Shown in pieces: positions 34,660 to 47,696 of a stretch of 64,000 bases of DNA. The position numbers and the translations under genes were made by a program. Source of the stretch: Microbacterium proteolyticum (GTDB taxonomy: Bacteria; Actinomycetota; Actinomycetes; Actinomycetales; Microbacteriaceae); assembly GCF_014192415.1 (NCBI RefSeq), contig NZ_JACHXY010000001.1, positions 868,001 through 932,000 of the forward strand, read 5' to 3'. The notes beneath the pieces were generated by a model. That model saw only the letters and a list, made by a program, of their open reading frames with translations, made no database searches and was not told where the DNA came from. The stretch's first letter is position 1; every line of letters starts with the position of its first letter.

Positions 34660-36027
34660 ATGGCATCCCGACGTCCCGCTGCAGCCCCCGCTCCGTACCG
34701 CTGCACCGAGTGCGGGTGGACGACGCTGAAGTGGGTCGGTCGCTGCGGTGAGTGCCAGTCGTGGGGCACCGTCGTCGAGGCCGCCGAGCAGACGGGCATC
34801 GTCCGCTCGATCACGCCGGTCGCACCCGGAGCCGCGCGCGCCGCCCGTCGCATCACCGAGATCGACACGCAAGACGCCCCTCGACGTACCAGTGGCGTCG
34901 GCGAGTTCGACCGCGTGCTGGGTGGGGGCATCGTCCCCGGCGCGGCCATCCTGCTGAGCGGCGAGCCGGGCGTGGGCAAGTCGACGCTCCTGCTGGAGGT
35001 CGCCGCACAGAGCGCCCGCGCGGGGCGCCGCGTGCTGTACGCCAGCGGCGAGGAGTCCGCCGCGCAGGTGCGTCTCCGCGCCGAGCGCACGGGCGCGCTG
35101 CACGACGAGCTCTTCCTCGCGGCCGAGACCGACCTCGCGACGATCCTCGGTCACATCGATCAGGTCGAGCCGGGCCTGCTCATCGTCGACTCCGTGCAGA
35201 CGGTGTCATCAGCGCATAGCGACGGCGCCGCGGGTCAGCCGGCGCAGGTGCGCGAGGTCGCGTCGGCGCTGATCCGCGTGGCGAAAGAGCGGGGCCTGCC
35301 CGTGATCCTCGTCGGCCATGTCACGAAAGACGGGTCGATCGCCGGCCCCCGCATCCTCGAGCACCTCGTCGACGTGGTGTGCCATTTCGAGGGCGACCGG
35401 CAGACGTCATTGCGCTTCGTCCGCGCGCTCAAGAACCGCTTCGGGCCCACCGATGAGGTCGGTTGCTTCGACATGACCGGCACCGGCATCGCCGAGGTCT
35501 CCGACCCCAGCGCTCTGTTCCTCGGGCACGGCGAACCCGAGCCGGGCACGTGCGTCACCATCGCGATGGAGGGGCGACGTGCCCTGCCCGTCGAGATCCA
35601 GGCGCTCGCCGTGCGGCAGACCGCCCCCAACCCACGGCGCATCGTCAACGGCGTCGACTCGTCGCGCGTGGCGATGGTGCTCGCCGTGCTCGAGAGTCGT
35701 ATGGGCCTGACGCTGTCCGACCGCGACGTCTACGTCTCGACCGTCGGCGGCGTACGCCTCGTCGAGCCCGCGGCCGACCTCGCCATCGCCATCGCCGTGG
35801 CCAATGCGGTGAAGAACCGCAAGGTGTCGAAACGTCTCGCCGCGATCGGCGAGCTGACCCTGACCGGCGAGATCCGCAACGTCACCCAGGCTGCACAGCG
35901 GGCATCCGAGGCCAAACGGCTCGGGTATCACACGGTGCTCGACTCGTCGTCGCGCAAGCTCGCTCAGGCACTCAACGAACTGCAGGTGCGTGGTATGCCG
36001 CGCGACGAGGGCGAGCCCGGATTCTGA
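34660..36027 (+). CDS. radA: DNA repair protein RadA
   Basis: 455 aa. N-terminal zinc finger CTECGW...CGECQSWG, RecA-like core with Walker A GEPGVGKST, LYASGEESAAQVRLRAER, Walker B LLIVDSVQTV, and the RadA motif KNRFG, followed by the Lon-like C-terminal domain (DVYVSTVGGVRLVEPAADL). RadA promotes branch migration during homologous recombination. TAGCCT (34648-34653) is 6 nt before the ATG, so the transcript is probably leaderless. Full family length. Confidence 0.96.
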   Translation: MASRRPAAAPAPYRCTECGWTTLKWVGRCGECQSWGTVVEAAEQTGIVRSITPVAPGAARAARRITEIDTQDAPRRTSGVGEFDRVLGGGIVPGAAILLSGEPGVGKSTLLLEVAAQSARAGRRVLYASGEESAAQVRLRAERTGALHDELFLAAETDLATILGHIDQVEPGLLIVDSVQTVSSAHSDGAAGQPAQVREVASALIRVAKERGLPVILVGHVTKDGSIAGPRILEHLVDVVCHFEGDRQTSLRFVRALKNRFGPTDEVGCFDMTGTGIAEVSDPSALFLGHGEPEPGTCVTIAMEGRRALPVEIQALAVRQTAPNPRRIVNGVDSSRVAMVLAVLESRMGLTLSDRDVYVSTVGGVRLVEPAADLAIAIAVANAVKNRKVSKRLAAIGELTLTGEIRNVTQAAQRASEAKRLGYHTVLDSSSRKLAQALNELQVRGMPRDEGEPGF

Positions 36028-36149
36028 CCCGCCGCCGGGCGCCGGCTCACCGCCTCGACCTGAAGCCATGGTCGGTCACATGGCAGAAAAGCCGGAGGGC
36101 TCGGTGGTGCGTCCGTCGCGGCCGCCCTGTGGCCACGTTCCTGGGATTG

Positions 36150-36221
36150 GCGCCCGCGAGGAGCGGACCGGTGGCGGCGCGCCTCGGGTCAGCGCCCGGG
36201 AGGAGCGGACCGACGGCGGCG
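36150..36221. repeat. Imperfect 42-bp direct repeat
   Basis: Two units starting GCGCCCG at 36150 and 36192 share most of 30 bases including GAGGAGCGGACCG. The second unit overlaps the 3' end of the small minus-strand frame at 36189-36299; the first lies just beyond its stop. Nothing else is seen in the rest of 36028-36563. Confidence 0.5.
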
Positions 36222-36299
36222 GTGCGGCGACGTCATGCCCAGAACGGCGGGGATGACAAGTCCGGCGGCGCACACGGCGCCGGCGATCAGGAACTCCAT
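36189..36299 (-). CDS. Predicted very small membrane protein (36 aa)
   Basis: A 36-codon frame beginning MEFLIAGAVCAAGLVIPAVL, which is one full hydrophobic helix, then a positively charged tail (PHRRRRSAPPGR) that would stay in the cytoplasm. AAGACT lies 7 nt before the ATG at 36299, fitting the local leaderless pattern. It is the only coding candidate in the 536-bp gap between radA and the next gene. Small membrane proteins of this kind are often missed; evidence is composition and placement only. Confidence 0.42.
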   Translation of the reverse strand: MEFLIAGAVCAAGLVIPAVLGMTSPHRRRRSAPPGR

Positions 36300-36563
36300 G
36301 GCCCCGAGTCTTGCACGCCGGCCTCACCCGCGCGACTCACCTTATTCACCACCCAAGCGAACCGCTCGCCCGCAGTGCCGGCCCGCCCACACGCTCCGGT
36401 GGCATAGCCCGCGAGCACCGCGCCGCTGGTCGAGCCCACACGCAGCGGCCTCCCCGCCCACCCGCAGGCGGGCGATCCTGCACGCGATGTGGTTCGATCA
36501 CACGCATCCAGGCCGGACGAACGCGCTCGCGCGCGAAGTCACCTCGGATCGACTCCCGCCGTG

Positions 36564-36974
36564 TCAGGCGTCGAGTGCGGCGATGAGATCGGCGGGTGAC
36601 GCCTGGATGGGGTGAGGCCCGGCGATGTCGATGAACACCGTGGTGATGGCATCCTGATGCGCACCGAGGAACGCCCGAAGCCACTGGGGAGACTGCAACG
36701 CCACGTGCGGGGGCAGCGTCTCGGGCTTGTGCGCGGCGTCGCTGAACAGCAGCAGCGCGACCTGACCGTTGTTCGGGTCGCGGTACGTCCACACCTCGCC
36801 GACGCTGAGGGGGTTGTCCGCGTCACCCGGGGTCATCAGGGGAACGACGGTGGGGCCGTGACGCAGCGCGAATGCGATGGCGGCCATGTCCTGGGTCTGC
36901 AGCGCGTCGGAGAGTGCGGTGTTCTTGAAGTCCACGTCGAGCTTCTTCCCCTTGCGCTTCTTGCCTGCGGCCAT
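36564..36974 (-). CDS. SseB-like domain protein
   Basis: 136 aa. Lys-rich start (MAAGKKRKGKKLDVDF), then a compact alpha/beta domain: FALRHGPTVVPLMTP, VALLLFSDAAHKPETLPPHV, SPQWLRAFLGAHQDAITTVF. This is the pattern of the SseB N-terminal domain, sometimes mislabelled dehydrogenase. No enzyme motif and no export signal. TAGGCT (36981-36986 on the complement) is 6 nt before the ATG, so the message is probably leaderless. Function unknown. Confidence 0.68.
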   Translation of the reverse strand: MAAGKKRKGKKLDVDFKNTALSDALQTQDMAAIAFALRHGPTVVPLMTPGDADNPLSVGEVWTYRDPNNGQVALLLFSDAAHKPETLPPHVALQSPQWLRAFLGAHQDAITTVFIDIAGPHPIQASPADLIAALDA

Positions 36975-37182
36975 CTTCCGAGCCTATCCGCGGCCCCGCG
37001 CCCTCCGGTTCCCGCGCCCGTGACCGCGCCGGAGGGAGGAGATGCGGCGAAGGGAGGACCACCGACGCGAAAGCATCCTCCGCTCGCCGCATCCCGTCCC
37101 CCGGTCCCGCATCACGGCCGCAGGGACGACGACCGGTACCCGGCGCCGGGTCAGCCGAGACGTGTCCCGAACGGGAGCCGCG

Positions 37183-37863
37183 TCACTGCAACACGAACGA
37201 CGCAGTCCCCGCCGAGGGGATGCCGCCGATCGAAACGCTCAGGTGGTACGTCGCGCCTCCGCCCGGTGCGTAGGGACGTTCCCCGTCGCACGAGCTGACG
37301 GACGAGCGCGTGCGATCCCAGGTCAGCGGGGCGGAACTGGTGACGACCTGGCCCGCGGCGAGCGTCACTTCCATGTCGCTCGGCTCCGATTGACAATCGG
37401 TCGAGCGCCACCACACATCGGTCCCGCTCGTCACCGTGAACGACTGCGCGCTCGTGCCCACATTCAAGACGCACGGGGTGGCCGATGTGTTCGACAGCCG
37501 AATGGACAACTGCGGATTCTCACCCTGGGCGTACTCCGCCTTGTCCGACAGCGCCTCCACCGTGATGTTCGCCGCCGTGCACTCGAGGGGCCCTGCCGGC
37601 ACGCTCGGCGTCGGTGTCGCCGAGGAGCCTGCCGTCGGCGTGACGGCCGCCGAGGGCGACGCAGCGGTCGCCGACGGCGACGCCGCAGCACTGCTGACGG
37701 ACGGGTCGGACGAGGGGGCGGCGGTCGGTGCGACACGCCAGGGCGGAGCCGCGACGAGCCACACGACGAGGCCGATCACGATCAGGGCGAGAAGCCCTGC
37801 CGCGAGACGGCGTCGGCGATAGACCGCCGGGGACTGCCTCCGCCTACGGGGGGCATCGGTCAT
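37183..37863 (-). CDS. Hypothetical membrane-anchored secreted protein
   Basis: 226 aa. Basic cytoplasmic start (MTDAPRRRRQSPAVYRRRR), one transmembrane anchor (LAAGLLALIVIGLVVWLVAA), a Ser/Ala/Thr/Pro linker of about 50 residues, then an exported beta-rich domain with four cysteines (LECTAANITVEALSD, SATPCVLNVG, WRSTDCQSEPSD, SVSSCDGERPY). Looks like a cell-surface immunoglobulin-like domain; no family name is certain. ATG 37863 chosen because TACCCT lies 6 nt before it (37870-37875 on the complement). Confidence 0.72.
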   Translation of the reverse strand: MTDAPRRRRQSPAVYRRRRLAAGLLALIVIGLVVWLVAAPPWRVAPTAAPSSDPSVSSAAASPSATAASPSAAVTPTAGSSATPTPSVPAGPLECTAANITVEALSDKAEYAQGENPQLSIRLSNTSATPCVLNVGTSAQSFTVTSGTDVWWRSTDCQSEPSDMEVTLAAGQVVTSSAPLTWDRTRSSVSSCDGERPYAPGGGATYHLSVSIGGIPSAGTASFVLQ

Positions 37864-37954
37864 GGTTCCAGGGTAGGCGTCCTGGCCGTGAGCCCTCTCC
37901 ACGGCACGCTCGGAATCGCCGGTGCGTCACCGCCCCGCGGGACGCCGACTGAGC

Positions 37955-38464
37955 TCAGAGGTTCTTCAACATGCGGGTGTTGCCGAGCGTGTTGGGCTTC
38001 ACATGCGCGAGGTCGAGGAACTCGGCGACACCCTCGTCGGGGCTGCGCACGAGCTGCGAGTACACGTCGGGGGGCACCACCTGTTCGCCGATCTCGGCGA
38101 ACCCGCGTCGAGTGAAGAAATCCACCTCGAACGTGAGGCAGAACAGGCGCGACACACCCAGCTCGCGGGCGCGCTGCTCGAGCGTCTCGACGAGGGCACG
38201 CCCGACTCCCAGGTGCAGCCAGTCGTCGTGCACGATGAGGGTGCGGATCTCGCCGAGGTCCTCCCACATGATGTGGAGCGCGCCGCAGCCGACGACGATG
38301 CCGTCGACCTCGGCGACGACGAACTGCTGAACCGAGCCGTAGAGCACGACCAGGTCTTTGCCCAGCAGGATCCGTTTCTGCACGAAGGGTTCGAGCAGCT
38401 CGTGGATGCGTCGGACGTCGGCGGTTCCGGCGGAGCGGACGACGAACGGCGCGGGAGAAGTCAT
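37955..38464 (-). CDS. Amino-acid N-acetyltransferase (ArgA-like GNAT)
   Basis: 169 aa GNAT enzyme of the short type used in actinobacteria for N-acetylglutamate synthesis, the first step of arginine biosynthesis. Motifs: VRSAGTADVRRIHELLEPFV, FVVAEVDGIVVGCGALHIMW, the acetyl-CoA loop HLGVGRALVETLE and LFCLTFEVDFFTRRGF, with DVYSQLVRSPDEGVAEFLDL near the end. TACGCT (38471-38476 on the complement) is 6 nt before the ATG, giving a leaderless message. It lies just after the clpC terminator on the same strand, so it has its own promoter. Confidence 0.85.
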   Translation of the reverse strand: MTSPAPFVVRSAGTADVRRIHELLEPFVQKRILLGKDLVVLYGSVQQFVVAEVDGIVVGCGALHIMWEDLGEIRTLIVHDDWLHLGVGRALVETLEQRARELGVSRLFCLTFEVDFFTRRGFAEIGEQVVPPDVYSQLVRSPDEGVAEFLDLAHVKPNTLGNTRMLKNL

Positions 38465-38487
38465 CGTCCCAGCGTACGCCGCGACGG

Positions 38488-38525
38488 CGAAGGGGCCCGG
38501 ATGCCATGGCATCCGGGCCCCTTCG
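38488..38525. terminator. clpC terminator, perfect palindrome
   Basis: A 38-bp perfect palindrome (each arm 19 nt) centred in ATGCCATGGCAT, 10 bp after the clpC stop on the minus strand. Such a long stem is a strong intrinsic-type terminator even without a T-tract. It separates clpC from the acetyltransferase promoter. Confidence 0.8.
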
Positions 38526-38535
38526 TGCTACGGCG

Positions 38536-41061
<2,526 letters not shown>

Positions 41062-41190
41062 CTCAGTCCCTCCAGAAATGGGCTGACAGGCACGCCTCCG
41101 CGCGCCGTACATCGAGAGTAACCAGCGGCCGGAGGCCAGGGACGCGTGTTCGCCGTGGGCATACCGCGACTGCGGCCGGTCTTGCGGGAC

Positions 41191-41225
41191 CTATCGATAG
41201 TCGTTACATTATCGATCACCGATAA
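41191..41225. promoter_or_regulatory. Operator cluster and -10 box upstream of the DUF2975/XRE pair
   Basis: AT-rich region with palindrome CTATCGATAG (41191-41200), then TTATCG-N5-CGATAA (41209-41225), and a further ATCGATAA just before the AAGGAG ribosome-binding site. TACATT (41205-41210) between them is a likely -10. Repeated ATCGATA half-sites suggest binding by the XRE protein of the same operon, an inference. Confidence 0.55.
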
Positions 41226-41250
41226 CAACGATCATCGATAAGGAGCGATC

Positions 41251-41877
41251 ATGGCATCCCCCCGATCCACCTCTCGCACCCTCTCCCGTGGCGACACCTG
41301 GAGCTTCCTGCTCTTCATCGTCGCGGGAATAGCGATCGCCGCATGGGCGGTCATCCGCAGCATCGGCAACATCGTCGCGGCGGTCGGAAACCGCGACGTG
41401 CGCGTGCCGATCGAGTTCCTCGACACCGTCGCGCAGGCCCCCATCGGTCCCGACGGCGCCGGCGTGCCCGTCGAGCTGACCGGCGCCGTGGTCACCGCCC
41501 CGTCGTTGCCGCTCGCCTCCCTCTGGGCACTCTTCCTGGGCGAGGGCATCTTCGCCGCAACGGTCGTCACGGTGGTCGTCCTGCTGCTCGTGCTGTGCGT
41601 CGGCATCCTGCGCGGGCACATCTTCAGCCGCCGCCACACCGTCCTTGTCACGTCCGTGGGAGCCGTCGCGCTGGTGGGAGCCTTCGGCGTCCCCTTCTTC
41701 CACAACATGGTGGCCAATGGCGCGCTGGCCTTGCTGTCCGAGCGTACGTACGACCGTGGGCTCACTCAGCAGATCGATCTGCCCGTCCTCATCGCGATCG
41801 GCTTCGTCGCGGGCCTGTCGAGCACCGTCTTCGCTGTCGGCGACCGTTTTCAGCGCGACACCGAAGGTCTCGTATGA
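41251..41877 (+). CDS. DUF2975-type membrane protein
   Basis: 208 aa with four predicted transmembrane segments: TWSFLLFIVAGIAIAAWAVI, FAATVVTVVVLLLVLCVGIL, VLVTSVGAVALVGAFGVPFF and VLIAIGFVAGLSSTVFAVGD, with an extracellular loop after the first (VPIEFLDTVAQAPIGPDG). DUF2975 proteins typically sit immediately before a small XRE regulator, as here, and the pair shares an ATGA overlap. Role unknown; probably a membrane sensor or transport-like partner of the regulator. AAGGAG 5 nt before the ATG. Confidence 0.78.
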   Translation: MASPRSTSRTLSRGDTWSFLLFIVAGIAIAAWAVIRSIGNIVAAVGNRDVRVPIEFLDTVAQAPIGPDGAGVPVELTGAVVTAPSLPLASLWALFLGEGIFAATVVTVVVLLLVLCVGILRGHIFSRRHTVLVTSVGAVALVGAFGVPFFHNMVANGALALLSERTYDRGLTQQIDLPVLIAIGFVAGLSSTVFAVGDRFQRDTEGLV

Positions 41878-42107
41878 CCCCGGCGACCGCGGAGGACGGG
41901 CCCACCGGCATCCACTGCCGCCTCGATGAGCTCCTCGAGGCGCGGGGTCTGACGCTCACCCGCCTCAGCGAACTGGTCGGGGTCTCGGTGGTGAACCTGT
42001 CGGTGCTGAAGAACGACCGCGCCCGCGCGATCCGCTACTCCACGCTCGCGGCGATCTGTCGCGTGCTGGAGTGCGAGGTCGGCGACCTCCTCGTGGTCGA
42101 GCGCTGA
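41874..42107 (+). CDS. XRE-family helix-turn-helix regulator (YozG type)
   Basis: 77 aa, almost only the HTH: RLDELLEARGLTLTRLSELV, then GVSVVNLSVLKNDRARAIRY and STLAAICRVLECEVGDLLV. The ending is characteristic of the YozG subfamily that partners DUF2975 proteins. Translationally coupled to the upstream membrane protein (ATGA overlap). It probably autoregulates from the ATCGATA sites ahead of the operon. Confidence 0.88.
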   Translation: MTPATAEDGPTGIHCRLDELLEARGLTLTRLSELVGVSVVNLSVLKNDRARAIRYSTLAAICRVLECEVGDLLVVER

Positions 42108-42108
42108 C

Positions 42109-42260
42109 GTCTCCCCGTCAGCCGCAGCCGAACACGGGGACGAGGTCGGTCGAGCGTCGAGGTCTCCGCGTCAGCGGCTGCCGAGCACGGGGACGAGGTC
42201 GGTCGGACTCCCAGGTCTCCGCGTCAGCGGCTACCGAGCACCGCGATGGGATCGGGCGCC
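42109..42260. repeat. Three 53-bp tandem repeats derived from a gene 3' end
   Basis: Units starting GTCTCC at 42109, 42162 and 42215 repeat at exactly 53 bp. The third contains the stop codon and last codons of the lipoprotein gene (42224-42946, minus strand); the other two are copies lying downstream of that gene, up to the XRE stop. Copies 2 and 3 are nearly identical over about 30 bp, copy 1 is more diverged. Confidence 0.75.
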
Positions 42261-42946
42261 TGGACGTTTCCGCCGGAGAGGATCAGCGACACCGGACCAT
42301 CGCCGGCCTCGGCGCCCACGTCGGCCAGCGTCACGCGCGGGACGAAGTCCATCGTGCAGACCTGGTCGGCGGGGGGCGTCGCGAACTGCACCGCCACATC
42401 GTCCCCGTCGGCGCTCACCGACTCGACGGTCGGAACACAGCTGGAACTGCCGTAGGTGACGATCGCGACGAGCGATGAGCTCACCCAGCCGGCGCTCGGC
42501 GCAAGGTCCTCGGAGGCCGTGGGCACGTCCGTCAACCCGGCGAGCAGCGTCTCGCCGTCGGCGGCTCCCGTCACCCGCACGGCGAGGTCGGCGCTCGGAT
42601 CTGTTCCCGCCGGAAGCCCCACCAGGGTGGCGCGGGGTGCCATGTCACGCGTGCAGGGACCCTGCGACGGATCGACGAGATCGACCGTGAGGGCCCCGTC
42701 GGCGATCTGCGGATCTCCCCCGACGGTGGGGACGCACGACGAACTTCCATACGTGACCACCGCGATCGATCGGCCCGCATCCACCCACGCGGCCCCGACC
42801 TCGCCCGCGGGTACCGCGGTGGCGGCTTCCGACGGCAAAGACGACGAGGGCGCTGACGCCGCGCCCGAGGCGCAACCGGTCAGGGCACCGGCGGTGAGCA
42901 CGCCCGCACCGAGCAGGCCGATGAGGGTCAGACGACGGCGAGACAT
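42224..42946 (-). CDS. Lipoprotein with two repeated beta domains
   Basis: 240 aa: signal LLGAGVLTAGALTGC with lipobox Cys, a Ser/Ala linker, then two copies of a domain of about 85 residues. Each copy has a Val/Ile-rich strand and VTYGSSSCVPTV, with a second cysteine later (GPCTRDMAPRATLVG in the first, QVCTMDFVPRVTLAD in the second), so each likely holds one disulphide. No family recognised beyond actinobacterial surface lipoproteins. Ribosome-binding site GGAGG before the ATG. Its 3' end has been duplicated in tandem downstream. Confidence 0.75.
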   Translation of the reverse strand: MSRRRLTLIGLLGAGVLTAGALTGCASGAASAPSSSLPSEAATAVPAGEVGAAWVDAGRSIAVVTYGSSSCVPTVGGDPQIADGALTVDLVDPSQGPCTRDMAPRATLVGLPAGTDPSADLAVRVTGAADGETLLAGLTDVPTASEDLAPSAGWVSSSLVAIVTYGSSSCVPTVESVSADGDDVAVQFATPPADQVCTMDFVPRVTLADVGAEAGDGPVSLILSGGNVQAPDPIAVLGSR

Positions 42947-43025
42947 GGAAACCTCCGGGGTCGGTTCGCTTCCGACCCATGATGGCGAAGCTTCCTGGAT
43001 GCCGGCGGCGAAACACCGCGTCGCG

Positions 43026-44492
43026 TCATTGCAGCGCGGACGTGAGGCGAGCCAGGTTGTCGAGGATCGTCGAGCGCAGGGGCTGGCGGCGCCACTCCTC
43101 GATCGTGAGCTGACGGCTCAACTCCCGGTAGCGGTCTTCGACGGCTCGCATGTCGCGGGCGAACTCCTCGCCACGAACGAGCATCGACACCTCGAGGTTC
43201 AGACCGAAGGAACGCATGTCCATGTTGCTCGAGCCGATCACGGCGACCTCGTCATCGATGGTGACGCTCTTGCTGTGCAGGATGAAGGGCTTCCGGTACA
43301 TCCAGATGACGACGCCGGCGCGCAGCAGCGCCTCGTAGTAGCTGCGCTGGGCGTGGTAGACCATGGCCTGGTCGCCCTCTTCCGATACGAAGAGTTCCAC
43401 GTGCACGCCGCGCTGGCACGCGGTGGTGATGGCGAGGAGCAGCGCCTCGTCGGGCACGAAGTACGGGCTGACGATGATGATGCGTTCCCGCGCGGCGAAG
43501 AGCAGGCCGAGGAACAGCTTGAGGTTGTTCTGGAAGTCGAAGCCCGGACCCGACGGCACGATCTGGCAATCCAGGTCGCCCGGGCCGGAGGTCACGCTGA
43601 ACAGGTCGATCTCGTCGGCCAGGGTCTCGTCGGTCTCGCTGTACCAATCGGAGAGGAAGACCGCATTGATGCTGGCGACGACGGGACCCTCGACGCGAAC
43701 CATGAGGTCGACCCAGTGCAGCCCGCGGCGGATGTTCTTGCGCAGGTTGTAGGAGGAGTCGGTGACGTTCTGCGAGCCCATATAGGCCACTTCTCCGTCG
43801 ATGACGAGCAGCTTGCGGTGGTTGCGCAGGTCGGGCCGCTGCCACCGCCCCCGCAACGGCTGGACCGGGAGCATGAGGTGCCAGTGAGCCCCCATCGCAT
43901 CGAGGCGGCGCAGGGTCTGCCTGTAGAACGGCTTGCCCCGGTTCGCCCAGTGATCGAGCAGGACCCGTACGACCACACCGCGCTGGGCGGCCTCTTCGAG
44001 CGCGCGGAAGAAATTGTCGGTGGCGTCGTCGGACTGCAGGATGTAGAACTCGACGTGCACGTAACGGGTGGCCTGCCTGATCGCCTCGGCCATGGCGTCC
44101 AGGCTCTGCTGATAATCGGCGATGAGGGTGGCGGCGTTGTCGCCCGCGATCGGCATGGCGCCCAGGTTGCGATTGAGCTGAACGAGGGCGCGGAACCAGT
44201 GCGGCGCGTGGGGTCGGAGCGTTCCGAACTCGAGCGACGCGCTGGTGTCGTGGATGTACTCGTTGATCGCCGTCTGTTTGCGCCGCCGCTTCCGCGGAAG
44301 ACGCGGATTGCCGATGAGCAGGAAGAGGAAGACACCGACGAACGGGATGAAGTAGATCGCCAGGAGCCAGGCCATCGCCGCAGTGGGACGGCGGTTGCGG
44401 GGCACGATGATGACCGCGGCGATACGCACGACCAGGTCGACGACGAACAGCGTGATGACGAGCCAGCTCGCGTCGAACGAGGCGTTGATCAC
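43026..44492 (-). CDS. cls: Cardiolipin synthase (phospholipase D family)
   Basis: 488 aa. Two N-terminal transmembrane helices (VITLFVVDLVVRIAAVIIV and MAWLLAIYFIPFVGVFLFLL), then two PLD domains with HxK motifs: NHRKLLVIDGEVAYMGSQN and HSKSVTIDDEVAVIGSSNMD. It joins two phosphatidylglycerols, or transfers phosphatidyl groups, to make cardiolipin in the membrane. GTG at 44492 with AGGAGG 4 nt before fits the family N-terminus; the frame to 45167 covers other genes and is not coding. Confidence 0.93.
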   Translation of the reverse strand: MINASFDASWLVITLFVVDLVVRIAAVIIVPRNRRPTAAMAWLLAIYFIPFVGVFLFLLIGNPRLPRKRRRKQTAINEYIHDTSASLEFGTLRPHAPHWFRALVQLNRNLGAMPIAGDNAATLIADYQQSLDAMAEAIRQATRYVHVEFYILQSDDATDNFFRALEEAAQRGVVVRVLLDHWANRGKPFYRQTLRRLDAMGAHWHLMLPVQPLRGRWQRPDLRNHRKLLVIDGEVAYMGSQNVTDSSYNLRKNIRRGLHWVDLMVRVEGPVVASINAVFLSDWYSETDETLADEIDLFSVTSGPGDLDCQIVPSGPGFDFQNNLKLFLGLLFAARERIIIVSPYFVPDEALLLAITTACQRGVHVELFVSEEGDQAMVYHAQRSYYEALLRAGVVIWMYRKPFILHSKSVTIDDEVAVIGSSNMDMRSFGLNLEVSMLVRGEEFARDMRAVEDRYRELSRQLTIEEWRRQPLRSTILDNLARLTSALQ

Positions 44493-44556
44493 GGGTCCTC
44501 CTGGACGGGTTGTGGACCCAGCGTAGCGATGACCGCCGACAGCGGTCTGTCGGACC

Positions 44557-44754
44557 TCAGTTCGCGGGGCCGTCGCCCGTTGACGCCACCGGCGGGAGAC
44601 CGCGCTTGGCCCGCTCCTGCGCCTCGATGCGCGCGTAGGCCCTGCGCTCGGTGCGGTCCATGCGGATGACGTTGCGGAGGATGAAGAAGAAGACGAACGA
44701 CACGACGATCGTCGGCAGGATCGCCCACAGCACAGCGGTCCAGGTCTCGTCCAT
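44557..44754 (-). CDS. Small membrane protein (65 aa)
   Basis: One transmembrane helix (AVLWAILPTIVVSFVFFFIL) followed by a charged cytoplasmic tail (RMDRTERRAYARIEAQERAK). Common in Microbacteriaceae as an unnamed small protein, often near cls or lysS. TATTCT (44761-44766 on the complement) is 6 nt before the ATG, so leaderless expression is likely. No known function. Confidence 0.68.
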   Translation of the reverse strand: MDETWTAVLWAILPTIVVSFVFFFILRNVIRMDRTERRAYARIEAQERAKRGLPPVASTGDGPAN

Positions 44755-45995
44755 GCTCCGAGAATACCCGCGGCGGCTGGGCGAACGCCCGCCCGCGCCT
44801 CCTCCCCACGTGACGGATGCACGGAATGATCCACGATCGAGCGAATCCGCTCGGAACGAGACGGCCCGCGACAGCCACCCTCGACGCATGACCACCACCG
44901 TCCTGCGAGCCACTTCGTCGCCCGCCTTCCTCGCCCTCGTCCCGCACCTGCTCGAATGCACCCCGCGTCGCAGCCTCGTCGTCGTCCCCTTCGATGGCGG
45001 GCGTTCGCTCGGCGCGATGCGCGTCGATCTGCCCCCGCAGGGCGATGACCCCACCGAAGAGGGGGTCGCCTCGACCGTCGTCGGCATGGCCTGCAAGGTG
45101 ACCCGCACCGACGCCGTCGCGATCGCGGTGTACACCGACAGCCCCGTGACGAGCGGGGCCGGCGCACCGCACACCGGGCTCGTGGACGCCGTGCGCGCCC
45201 GCGCCGACATCTGCGGCCTTCGCATTGTCGACGCGCTCGTCGTGGGCTCAGACGGCTGGGCGAGCTACCTCGAGCCGTCGGCGGGGCCGCGTCCGCTCAC
45301 CGAGATCCGGGATGCCGCCTTCGAGGGGCTCGATCACGACGTCAGCGGCGACCACCTCGCCGCCGCCCGCCTGCCCGCCGTGTCCGCGGACGACTCGCGG
45401 CTCCTCGAACAGCTCCTGGTCGACGTGGAGCACGCGTTGAGACGATCGCGCGACCGGCGCCGCCTCTCGCCCGCGCGGCGCACCGCGGCCGACGCCGTGG
45501 CGGCGGAGATCGCCGACCCGCCCGGATTGTTCGAGAGCACCATCGCGCGACCGACGGAGCAGGTGGACATGACGCGGATCGCGGCCCTCGCGTTCTGTCT
45601 GGAGCGGCCCGCACTGCGCGACGTCGCCCTGATGCAGTGGACCGGCGACCTGGCGACCGGCGACGCGGTGTTCCGCGCGCAGACCGCTTTCCGGGGCGGC
45701 GAGCCGATGCCCGAAGACCTCGCCCGCCCGCTGTGGGGCGAGGGCGCGAAGCCCGATCCGGCTCGGCTGCGCGCGGGGCTCGAGCTGTGCCGGCGCGTCG
45801 CCTCCCTGGTCGGCCCCGAACGCCGACCCGGAGCGCTCGCGGCATGCGCGTGGCTCGCGTGGGCGTCCGGGCGATCCACGCACGCCGCGTTCTACGCGGA
45901 TGCGGCCCTCGCGATCGATGGGACGCACGGGCTCAGCGAGATCATGCGTACCATGCTCGACGCCGGCCGCCTGCCCGAGTGGGTGTTCGAGCGGT

Positions 45996-47516
<1,521 letters not shown>

Positions 47517-47696
47517 CGGGAGGCTCCTCGGGGTCGTCCCCAGTCTATTCGCCGTGATCGCGAGCCTCAGATCGACGTCGGGCACCGCCCTCGGGGGGAA
47601 CTCCGCACGCGGCGGCCGGCCGACGCGGGAGGAAGCGGGCCGCTGCCCACTCCTCGCGAACGGCCGTCGCACCCACGAACGCCCTGGGCGGCCGTG

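Noticed and set aside
36028..36256. Plus-strand frame starting at 36068 after radA
   Set aside because: It reads through the 42-bp repeat, has Arg/Gly/Pro-rich composition and no ribosome-binding site or leaderless box.
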